A stretch of DNA of 64,000 nt from contig JALONT010000013.1 of the NCBI GenBank assembly GCA_025454795.1, positions 1 to 64,000 of the forward strand. Reading direction: 5' to 3'. The position numbers were made by a program, and so were the translations under genes. The DNA comes from Bacteroidales bacterium (GTDB lineage Bacteria > Bacteroidota > Bacteroidia > Bacteroidales > VadinHA17). Positions 18,742 to 26,561 of this stretch are shown one piece after another (position 1 is the stretch's first letter; each line of letters begins with the position of its first letter). The notes under the pieces were generated by a model. The model saw only the letters and a program-made list of their open reading frames with translations. It searched no databases and had not been told where the DNA came from.

Positions 18742-18873
18742 TCAGATTCTGATAATCGGAGGTGTTGGTAATACAATCGGTTCACCACCGCCACGTACAT
18801 TTATCATCTCTTCATTTGAAAGAGTAAATTCGGCAAAAATGTCATTTGTTTTTTCGAAATTCAGGGTTTTCAT
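18742..18873 (-). CDS. double-glycine leader peptide (candidate exported natural product/signal precursor)
   Basis: This 43-residue frame is absent from the ORF track. It has an ATG at 18873 after an A-rich leader and a TGA at 18744-18742. The N-terminal part is a polar leader ending in LSNEEMINVRGGG, the pattern of Bacteroidota GG-type natural-product precursors (the TIGR04149-like group). C39 peptidases cut after such GG pairs. The remaining core is EPIVLPTPPIIRI, or that with one more glycine: hydrophobic, proline-rich, without Cys, Ser or acidic residues after its first position. A C39-peptidase exporter and HlyD adaptor lie 4-7 kb away in the same cluster, which gives it a plausible route out. 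Whether the core is modified is unknown; no modification enzyme is nearby. Confidence 0.7.
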   Translation of the reverse strand: MKTLNFEKTNDIFAEFTLSNEEMINVRGGGEPIVLPTPPIIRI

Positions 18874-19104
18874 AATTTTCTTTTTTAATGATTAATACTA
18901 AATCAGGATAATTATTACATTGTTTCTAATAGTACGTATCATTTTTGTGTGTTTTGTGACACGAAAAAACGAAGAAAATTTAAATTATTTTTTAAACGCC
19001 TGATATTCAAATTTATACAAAGTGCCTTTTTTACAATTTAATAATAATTTGATAATCCGGTTAAAATTCGTGAAATTTCGCTGAGAAAATCAGTTTTCTT
19101 TTAA

Positions 19105-22100
19105 ATGATTCAACAGATATATAGAATCCATGCAGCTTTGGGGATCATAATTATTATGGTTTGTTTATCCCTTTCCTCATTTGCACCAGATTCTGAAGCT
19201 TCTGACCTATATAAACTGCAGAATGAAAACTCATCAGAAAAATCCGCCCTGGATGAAAAGCAGTCTGTTTCCCTGACAAAGATTACCTGTTCTGTACAGC
19301 GATATGCTTCTTTGAATGATACAACCGGACTTCTTTTACTTTCTGATAGTCTTATTAAATCAGTTCCGGACTATTATCCTGATAGTTTAACTCTGGCTGA
19401 AGTCTATTATTATATAGGAGTTTGTAAATCACTGGTGAATAGATTTGAAGAAGCTATCGTCTGGCTAAGATCATCTGTTGAACTTAAAAGAACTCTTGGT
19501 ATAAAAGACGATCACTTTGCAAATGGTATATTTAACCTGGGTGTCTCTTATAATCTTCTGGGTGACTATAGTCAGGCTTGCATTTTCTGGCTTGAATATA
19601 TTAAAGAGACAGAAACCCTGTACGGGGAAAACAATTCGGGTGTTGCTGAAGCCTATTCAGCTCTTATAGGTGCATCTATTGAAATGAAGGACTTTGACAA
19701 GTTCTCAGAATATACTTTTAAAGTACTTAATATCCTGGGTAAGAATAGCAATGCTTTGTATGAAATAAAGCTTAGTAACCTGTACAGTACCATTGGAGCT
19801 GGTTATGCAAGGATGGGTGACTATGCAAAAGCCAGGATATATCTGGAAAAGGCTGAATCAATTATACGACAGGGCCATATGATAAGGGAGCAGGATTATA
19901 TTAACCTGATCAACAGCCTGGCGATAACGTATGGTTCTCTCGGGATGACACAAAGGGCAACTGAGTACTTCGATCAGGGCATTGAGCTTGCTGTTTCAAA
20001 CAATTCATTTCTGGCATATAATATGATTAACAGTTATGTGATAGAACTGGGTAATTCAGGCAGGGTACAGGATGGTCAAGATTTTCTCTCCGGGCTGGTA
20101 AACAAAGCGGAAAGTTCTTATGGAAATGAGTCACGCTATTATATTGAGGTACTTAAAAATTATGCAGATTATCTTTTAAAATATGCAAATGACCTTTCGA
20201 AATCCTTAATGTTGTTCTCAGAATGCCTGGTTTATCTTAATAAGCACCCTGAGGATATAATCCTCCGGGATCAGATACTGATCGGTTATGCTCTTGCACT
20301 GCATAAGAACGGAGAGTTTGTCAGGGCCCTCGAAAAAATACAAGAATTACTTTTTGGAGGAGAAGTGATTTATTCAGGGAATGACCTTTACAAAAATCCG
20401 GGAATAGATTCTCTTTCAGTAGACCAGAGGACTCTCCGGATACTGCAGACAAAATACTCGATATTATGGGATATTCATAATGTTTCGGGTGAGCAGAAAG
20501 TGCTTGAGGCAGCAGCTGGTACCTCAGAATTAATGATCTCACTTATTGACAAGATCAGGATAAACGTAAGTGAGGAAGAGAGCAGGATGGTATTGGGAAG
20601 TCATTTCAGGGAATCATATCTTCAGGCAATCCGGAGTTTTGAGCTATGCTACAGAAATTCAGGAGAACGACGGTTTCTTGAAAAAGCATTTGAATTTGCT
20701 GAAAAGAGTAAAGTGGCAGGCCTTCTAGCTGCAACAAGGGAATTAAATGCCATTCAATTTCATATTCCCCCGAAAGCAGCTGAAATGGAGCAAGCCTTTC
20801 AGAAAGAAATAAGCACCATCAATTCAAGAATTTCAAGTGAAATTGAAAAGGGGACTCCTGAAAAGAAACTTATTACAAGCCTCAATGAAAAGCTTTTATC
20901 GGTTATCAAGGCTCGCGATTCTCTGGTAATGACATTTGAAAAGGATTACCCTGAATATTACTCCATTAAATACAGCACCAGCGTTCCTTCTCTTAAAGAA
21001 ATCCCTGCAATCACAGGCAGGAATAACAACTATCTGAATTACGTTATGTCAGACTCCTTGCTCTACATATTTATTATTAACAGGAAGTATCAGGATATTA
21101 TAACCTTTAAAACTGATTCAGCATTTGTAAGTAAACTCCTGAAATTCAGGATTCTTTTATCAAATCCTTCATCATCAGAATCGGCCCGAACACAATTTAA
21201 CGATTTTCAGAAGACGGGGTTAGATCTTTACCAGCTGTTAATTGAACCGGTCAGGAAATATTTAATATCCGATAATCTTATGATATCTCCTGATAATCTT
21301 CTTTCCTATCTTCCTTTTGAAACGCTCCTTTCATCAAAATATTCCGGCAATGAGATACTTTATCGTAACCTCCCTTACCTTATGAATGATTACAGCATAT
21401 CTTATGTTTATTCAGCAACATTCATGCTGGAGAATATTGCGAGGAACTATAGTAAAACGAAGGATCTTATTGCATTTGCTCCGGTCTATGACAAAGCAAT
21501 AAATACTGATTCCCTGTTTCTCAGAAGAGAATCGGGAGAAACTTTGAATCCACTGCCATACTCACGTCAGGAAGCAGAATATGTTTCGGAAATTACAAAA
21601 GGGAAGCTTTACCTTGATAATGAAGCCAGAGAATCAACATTCAAAAGAGAAGCTGGCAGATATGATATCATACATTTGGCAATGCATACTTATCTGAATG
21701 ATATTTATCCGATGAATTCCGCTATGATTTTTACTCAGAGCAGCGATGCTCCTGAAGACGGTCTGCTTAATACATATGAAGTATACGGTATTCCGCTTAA
21801 AGCCAGGATGGTCGTACTCAGCTCTTGTAAAACAGGTTACGGAAAATTATCTTCCGGTGAGGGAATTTTAAGCCTCGCCAGGGGTTTCCTCTATTCAGGA
21901 AGCCAGTCTGTTGTGCTTTCAATGTGGGAAATTGAAGACAGATCAGGAACTGATATTATTAAAATGTTCTATGATAATCTTCTGAAAGGGAAATCCAAAA
22001 GCAGTGCCCTGAAAAAGGCCAGAAAAGATTATCTGAAACAAGCCGGTCAACTCAGATCACACCCCTATTTCTGGTCAACACTTTTAATATATGGTGATAA

Positions 22101-22200
22101 TGCACCGATATATGGTCAACGCAAGAAATTGATAATGACATTAATAGCTTTGACTTTGGGAGCCGGTCTGATTTATTTTCTGAAACGAAGATATTCCTGA
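19105..22200 (+). CDS. membrane-anchored TPR-CHAT caspase-like protease
   Basis: The 1031-residue protein has an N-terminal signal or anchor (LGIIIIMVCLSLSSF, residues 12-26) and tetratricopeptide repeats over about 70-400 (FNLGVSYNLLGDYSQAC, TIGAGYARMGDYAKARIYL). A helical linker leads to a C-terminal CHAT domain (about 680-1000), and a last membrane helix (MTLIALTLGAGLIYFL) ends in KRRYS. CHAT is a caspase/separase-clan peptidase fold. The catalytic pair is visible as His861 in IIHLAMHTYLND and Cys908 in VVLSSCKTGYG. The topology puts TPR and protease on the outer face of the inner membrane if the N-terminus is cleaved. Its start faces the GG-peptide gene, and its end overlaps the sigma-factor gene by 28 bases tail to tail. 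The substrate is unknown. Confidence 0.85.
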   Translation: MIQQIYRIHAALGIIIIMVCLSLSSFAPDSEASDLYKLQNENSSEKSALDEKQSVSLTKITCSVQRYASLNDTTGLLLLSDSLIKSVPDYYPDSLTLAEVYYYIGVCKSLVNRFEEAIVWLRSSVELKRTLGIKDDHFANGIFNLGVSYNLLGDYSQACIFWLEYIKETETLYGENNSGVAEAYSALIGASIEMKDFDKFSEYTFKVLNILGKNSNALYEIKLSNLYSTIGAGYARMGDYAKARIYLEKAESIIRQGHMIREQDYINLINSLAITYGSLGMTQRATEYFDQGIELAVSNNSFLAYNMINSYVIELGNSGRVQDGQDFLSGLVNKAESSYGNESRYYIEVLKNYADYLLKYANDLSKSLMLFSECLVYLNKHPEDIILRDQILIGYALALHKNGEFVRALEKIQELLFGGEVIYSGNDLYKNPGIDSLSVDQRTLRILQTKYSILWDIHNVSGEQKVLEAAAGTSELMISLIDKIRINVSEEESRMVLGSHFRESYLQAIRSFELCYRNSGERRFLEKAFEFAEKSKVAGLLAATRELNAIQFHIPPKAAEMEQAFQKEISTINSRISSEIEKGTPEKKLITSLNEKLLSVIKARDSLVMTFEKDYPEYYSIKYSTSVPSLKEIPAITGRNNNYLNYVMSDSLLYIFIINRKYQDIITFKTDSAFVSKLLKFRILLSNPSSSESARTQFNDFQKTGLDLYQLLIEPVRKYLISDNLMISPDNLLSYLPFETLLSSKYSGNEILYRNLPYLMNDYSISYVYSATFMLENIARNYSKTKDLIAFAPVYDKAINTDSLFLRRESGETLNPLPYSRQEAEYVSEITKGKLYLDNEARESTFKREAGRYDIIHLAMHTYLNDIYPMNSAMIFTQSSDAPEDGLLNTYEVYGIPLKARMVVLSSCKTGYGKLSSGEGILSLARGFLYSGSQSVVLSMWEIEDRSGTDIIKMFYDNLLKGKSKSSALKKARKDYLKQAGQLRSHPYFWSTLLIYGDNAPIYGQRKKLIMTLIALTLGAGLIYFLKRRYS

Positions 22201-22790
22201 TATTCAGGATCTCCTTTTAAAATCTCCATGAGAGCCTCCTTTGACAGATATTTTTTCCTGCGTGCATAATTCTCATTCTTAAGATTCATTTTGACCGCAA
22301 TTTCTTCATAGGATAAACCATCAGAATACAAATTCAGAATGATTTGAAAGTCAGGTTTCAGCTTCTGAAAAGACCTGCTGACAATTCTTTCAAGAAATGG
22401 ATCATTGTCCTCTTCCGGATCAGTCTCCTCAGATACGTCGATTACAAGCTCGGTTGTTTCTTTCTTTTTCTTGAGCTGAGTAATCCAGATATTCCGGGCT
22501 ATGCCGAAAAAATAGCCTTTGAGGTCTGCAGTCAGGGACAGGGAATTTTCGCAAATAAGGTTGTGTAGAATGATTATCGAATCCTGGAAAACATCAGAAA
22601 CATCCTCCTTTGTTCCGTTGTTTTTAATAATATAATTCCTGACTGTCTGAAAATAATTGTCATACAGCCAATTAAGGGTTTTATCATCCTGCCTTTTTAT
22701 ACCCTCGATAATACTTTTATCTGAAATTTTTTTAAACAACCCTTTCTGGATAGCCAATGAATTGGCAAATATAATACTTCCCCTCAGCAA
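22173..22790 (-). CDS. ECF-type RNA polymerase sigma factor
   Basis: The protein has sigma region 2 (LNWLYDNYFQTVRNYI, DVFQDSIIILHNLI, LKGYFFGIARNIWI) and region 4 with its helix-turn-helix (LSYEEIAVKMNLKNENYARR), the ECF layout without region 1 or 3. No ATG is available in the first part. The frame opens at a TTG at 22790; a TTG at 22739 (reading LFKKISDKS), preceded by an AGAAAGG ribosome-binding-like stretch, matches better where relatives begin and may be the true start (188 residues). It overlaps the CHAT gene tail to tail and diverges from the C39 exporter, so it is well placed to control the cluster. Confidence 0.88.
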   Translation of the reverse strand: MLRGSIIFANSLAIQKGLFKKISDKSIIEGIKRQDDKTLNWLYDNYFQTVRNYIIKNNGTKEDVSDVFQDSIIILHNLICENSLSLTADLKGYFFGIARNIWITQLKKKKETTELVIDVSEETDPEEDNDPFLERIVSRSFQKLKPDFQIILNLYSDGLSYEEIAVKMNLKNENYARRKKYLSKEALMEILKGDPEYQEYLRFRK

Positions 22791-22891
22791 TTCTATTTAA
22801 TATGGCGTCAGTTCGATTTTCTGACAACCATGTAATGTCCTTCGCAAAATATAAATATCTTTACTCAATGTAATTATTTCCCCGTTTAAAA

Positions 22892-25078
22892 ATGCCATTT
22901 CCTTTTGTAAAACAACCTGACGCGATGGATTGCGGACCCGCTTGCCTGAAAATGGTAGCAGGGTTTTACAAAAAGAACTTTTCTCTCGAAACAATCCGAC
23001 GGAAATGTTTTATCACAAGGGAGGGTGTCTCATTCCTCGGACTATCTGAAGCTGCAGATAACCTTGGGTTCCGCACTATCGGAGTACGGATTCCCTTTGA
23101 GATGCTGATTGAAAATGTACCGGTGCCGTGTATTGTTCACTGGCGTCAGAAACATTTCATTGTAGTTTATAAGATCAGGAATGATAAGATCTGGGCAGCA
23201 GACCCTGCAGTAGGTTTGGTTAAATATACCCGGGAGGAGTTTGTCAGAAACTGGACCTCAACTCTGGTCGACGGAAAACCGGCAGGTCTTTTACTGATCA
23301 TTGAACCTACTCCGGCACTTTTTGAAAAAGAGAGTGATAGTGAAAAATCCCGCGGATTCAGTTTCCTGCTGAAATATTTCCGGCTCTATGACAAATACCT
23401 GTTTCAACTTGTCCTCGGGTTGTTTATTGGAAGTTGCATACAGCTTATAATCCCGTTTCTTACACAATCGATCATCGATATCGGTCTGAATAACAATGAT
23501 ATAGGTTTTATTTACCTGATTCTCTTTGCCCAGCTGGCACTGGTAATTGGAAGAATGTCAGTCGAGTTTATTCGTGGATGGCTACTCCTCCATATCGGTG
23601 CAAGGGTTAATGTCGCAGTTATTTCAGGATTTCTTCAGAAACTGATGTCACTTCCTGTATCATTTTTTGATACAAAACTGACGGGAGATATTCTTCAGCG
23701 GATAGAAGATAACAACAGGATTGAAGAGTTCCTGACCTCGGCAAGCCTGAGTATTCTTTTTTCATTTTTTAACCTGCTTGTTTTTGGGATTGTCATGGCT
23801 GTTTTCAGTTTCAAGATTCTGATTATTTTTCTTGCAGGTACTATTCTTTATGCCCTGTGGGTATCCCTTTTTATGAAATCAAGGGCCCGGCTTGATCACC
23901 AGCGCTTTAAGCAGATGTCTGCAGCAGGGAATAAGCTCATAAACATAGTCAATGGCATGCAGGAGATAAAACTTACACAGAGTGAGCTTAGCATGCGCTG
24001 GGACTGGGAAAAACTCCAGGCCTCACTTTTCGGACTAAAAGTCAAAGGACTGGGGATAATACAATATCAGTCTGCCGGGGCTACCTTTATTAGTGAAGTG
24101 ACTAATCTGCTTATTACGGTTATTGCCGCTACGGCAGTCATCAAAGGAGACTTGACTCTGGGTATGATGCTTGCCGTACAGTTCATTATAGGTCAGATGA
24201 ATGTCCCTGTAAGTCAGATAATAGGTTTCTTCAGAGTTTCACAAGATGCAAAGATGAGCCTTGACAGACTTTCTGAGATCCATGAGATGCAGGACGAAGA
24301 GCCTGACCCTGAAATGAAAGTCAGAAAACTTCCTGAAAAAAAGGATATATTCATTAACAATATTTCATACCAGTACGAAGGTCCGCATTCACCGTATGTA
24401 CTGAAAAATATTGATCTTTTTATTGAAGAAAATAAGACTACCGCCATTGTGGGCACCAGCGGAAGCGGTAAAACGACATTGCTGAAATTACTCCTGGGTT
24501 TCTACCAGCCGGTTACTGGAGAGATCCTCATCGGAGATACAAGACTTTCGAATCTTAGCCTGAGAATATGGAGGGAAAAAGTCGGAGCTGCAATGCAGGA
24601 TGGATTTCTTTTTCCTGATTCAATTGCTTCCAATATTGCCCCGGGCAGCGAAAAAATTGATGAAGACAGACTGGTTAAAGCAGCCGAAATAGCTAATATC
24701 AAAGGATTTATTGAATCAATGCCGCTTGGCTATAATACAAAAATAGGGACTTCTGGTCATGGCCTGAGCGAAGGACAAAAGCAGAGACTGCTTATCGCAC
24801 GGGTAATTTACAGGGATCCTGAAATAATTATTTTCGATGAAGCAACTAATTCTCTCGATGCCGGCAACGAAAAGGTGATCGTTGAGAATCTTGCCGGTTT
24901 CTTTAAAGGTAAAACAGTCATTATTGTTGCACACAGGCTCAGCACAGTTAAAAATGCAGATAAAATTATCGTTATGGATAGCGGCAGAATTGTTGAAACA
25001 GGCAATCATGCATCTCTTATTGCAGATAAGGGAGCTTATTTTAACCTGGTAAAAAACCAGCTTGAACTTGGCAATTGA
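22892..25078 (+). CDS. C39 peptidase-containing ABC exporter (bacteriocin/peptide type)
   Basis: The 728-residue transporter cleaves GG leaders and exports the core peptide. The N-terminal C39 domain has its complete triad: Cys14 in MDCGPACL, His88 in RQKHFIVV and Asp104 in AADPAVG. Six membrane helices follow (about 160-450), then an ATPase domain with Walker A GTSGSGKTT (about 521), signature LSEGQKQR, Walker B IIIFDEAT and H-loop VAHRLST. An intact triad separates it from the degenerate C39-like domains of RTX exporters. It is followed after nine bases by the HlyD adaptor. In this window the obvious substrate is the GG peptide at 18742-18873. Confidence 0.93.
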   Translation: MPFPFVKQPDAMDCGPACLKMVAGFYKKNFSLETIRRKCFITREGVSFLGLSEAADNLGFRTIGVRIPFEMLIENVPVPCIVHWRQKHFIVVYKIRNDKIWAADPAVGLVKYTREEFVRNWTSTLVDGKPAGLLLIIEPTPALFEKESDSEKSRGFSFLLKYFRLYDKYLFQLVLGLFIGSCIQLIIPFLTQSIIDIGLNNNDIGFIYLILFAQLALVIGRMSVEFIRGWLLLHIGARVNVAVISGFLQKLMSLPVSFFDTKLTGDILQRIEDNNRIEEFLTSASLSILFSFFNLLVFGIVMAVFSFKILIIFLAGTILYALWVSLFMKSRARLDHQRFKQMSAAGNKLINIVNGMQEIKLTQSELSMRWDWEKLQASLFGLKVKGLGIIQYQSAGATFISEVTNLLITVIAATAVIKGDLTLGMMLAVQFIIGQMNVPVSQIIGFFRVSQDAKMSLDRLSEIHEMQDEEPDPEMKVRKLPEKKDIFINNISYQYEGPHSPYVLKNIDLFIEENKTTAIVGTSGSGKTTLLKLLLGFYQPVTGEILIGDTRLSNLSLRIWREKVGAAMQDGFLFPDSIASNIAPGSEKIDEDRLVKAAEIANIKGFIESMPLGYNTKIGTSGHGLSEGQKQRLLIARVIYRDPEIIIFDEATNSLDAGNEKVIVENLAGFFKGKTVIIVAHRLSTVKNADKIIVMDSGRIVETGNHASLIADKGAYFNLVKNQLELGN

Positions 25079-25087
25079 TCCCGGAAA

Positions 25088-26377
25088 ATGAAAGAGAAAA
25101 AACCTGCAATTCTATATTCTGATCCGGTAAATGAAATAATTTCCAATCCACCGCGAAAGATAATCAGGTGGGGTACAACGGTTATCTTCATCGTAATGGC
25201 TGTTCTTATAACCCTGTCGTGGATCGTGCGATATCCTGATGTAGTACCTGCGCCTGTTGAAATAACCACTGTAAATCCTCCGGTAACTCTTGTGACAAAA
25301 ATAACAGGCAGAATAAATAAGTTATATGTAACCGACGGGGAAAAAGTTTCAGCAGGAGAGTGGCTTGCAGTGATGGAAACAGCTGCTGATATCAGCCAGG
25401 TAAGATCCTTTAAGACAGCCATCGATACGATTTCAAAACCGGAATGGCTATCATCCGCGGCATTCCCTCATTTTACAAGGCTTGGGGAGCTTCAGTTATA
25501 TTATGCTTCATTTATGAAGTCTCTGTCAGATTTTGGAATATATATTCAGAATGACTTCTATGGAAATAAAATTAATTCCCTTAATGATGAAATATCAGGT
25601 CTTCAGGATTACCTCAACAAACTTAAAATAAAGGAGAAACTGCTTTCAGAAAACCTTTTTCTGGAGCGGAAGAAGTTTCAGAGAGATTCAATTTTATTCT
25701 CAGGAAATGTCTATTCAGAAAGTGAAATTGAAAAATCAAGACAATCCTTCAACCTTATCAGCCTGGAATTCCAGCAGGCAGGTCTCGACCGTTCATCCAG
25801 GATGATAGAGCTTGCAGAAAAACGGCAGTTACTAATGGATTACCGGATTAAACGGGAAGAGGAAAAACAAAAACTGGTTTCTGTTCTGGAGGAATCATTT
25901 ATGAACCTTAATGCAAGGCTGAAGATATGGGAAAACAATTATCTCCTGGTTTCACCTGTTGAAGGGAAGGTTGCCTTTACACGATACTGGAGTGAAAATC
26001 AGTCAGTTGTAGCTGATCAGCCTGTATTGAATGTTGTTCCTGAAAATTCAGGTGATTTTGTTGGAAGAATTTTGCTGAATATGCAGAGATCAGGAAAAGT
26101 AAAAATCGGTCAGACGGTAAATATTAAGCTTAGCGGCTTCCCTTATCTTGAATACGGGATGGTTCGTGGTGCTGTTAAAACAAAATCACTCGTCCCGTCA
26201 GGTGATGCATATGTAATTGAAGTAACGTTGCCTGAAGGCCTTACTACTTTATACGGAAGAGAGCTTGAATTCACACAGAATATGCAGGGCACAGCCGAAA
26301 TATTAACTGATGATCTCAGACTTCTTCAGAAGATTATAAACCCCTTCAGATATCTTGCTTCAAAAAATAAAATCTGA
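25088..26377 (+). CDS. HlyD-family secretion adaptor
   Basis: The 429-residue periplasmic adaptor pairs with the C39 exporter. A short cytoplasmic N-terminus leads to one membrane helix (VIFIVMAVLITLSWIV, about 33-48) and the first half of a lipoyl-like domain (TKITGRINKLYVTDGEKVSAGEWL). A long coiled-coil hairpin (about 145-275) and the second lipoyl half (SPVEGKVAFTRYWSENQSV) follow, then a beta-barrel region. It should connect the inner-membrane exporter to a TolC-like channel. None is adjacent, so a shared TolC, possibly the one at 2193-3515, must be used. Confidence 0.9.
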   Translation: MKEKKPAILYSDPVNEIISNPPRKIIRWGTTVIFIVMAVLITLSWIVRYPDVVPAPVEITTVNPPVTLVTKITGRINKLYVTDGEKVSAGEWLAVMETAADISQVRSFKTAIDTISKPEWLSSAAFPHFTRLGELQLYYASFMKSLSDFGIYIQNDFYGNKINSLNDEISGLQDYLNKLKIKEKLLSENLFLERKKFQRDSILFSGNVYSESEIEKSRQSFNLISLEFQQAGLDRSSRMIELAEKRQLLMDYRIKREEEKQKLVSVLEESFMNLNARLKIWENNYLLVSPVEGKVAFTRYWSENQSVVADQPVLNVVPENSGDFVGRILLNMQRSGKVKIGQTVNIKLSGFPYLEYGMVRGAVKTKSLVPSGDAYVIEVTLPEGLTTLYGRELEFTQNMQGTAEILTDDLRLLQKIINPFRYLASKNKI

Positions 26378-26458
26378 AAACGTACTGTTTTTTTGATTCT
26401 ACGGTTATCAACTTATCTTCTCCAAATCGGCAGAACACTTGATTAATTTGGGTAAAAC

Positions 26459-26490
26459 TTTGAGTTTTAACAAATATTTCAATATTTTCG
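26459..26490 (+). promoter_or_regulatory. candidate promoter of the DUF349 gene
   Basis: TTTG (26459-26462), 20 bases, then TATTTTCG (26483-26490), one mismatch from the -7 consensus. It lies about 70 bases before the chosen ATG. Confidence 0.4.
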
Positions 26491-26561
26491 TAGCTTGAAA
26501 ATTCCATGGTTTGCCATGGTGCAGAATACAAAATGAGAGCTGAACCTAGAAAGGATTGACA

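Noticed and set aside
18710-18895. 61-residue plus-strand ORF
   Set aside because: It is the antisense of the GG-leader peptide gene; composition and context favour the minus strand.
22797-22994. 65-residue minus-strand ORF upstream of the sigma factor
   Set aside because: It overlaps the start of the C39 exporter and its intergenic region, with no motif or conserved feature.
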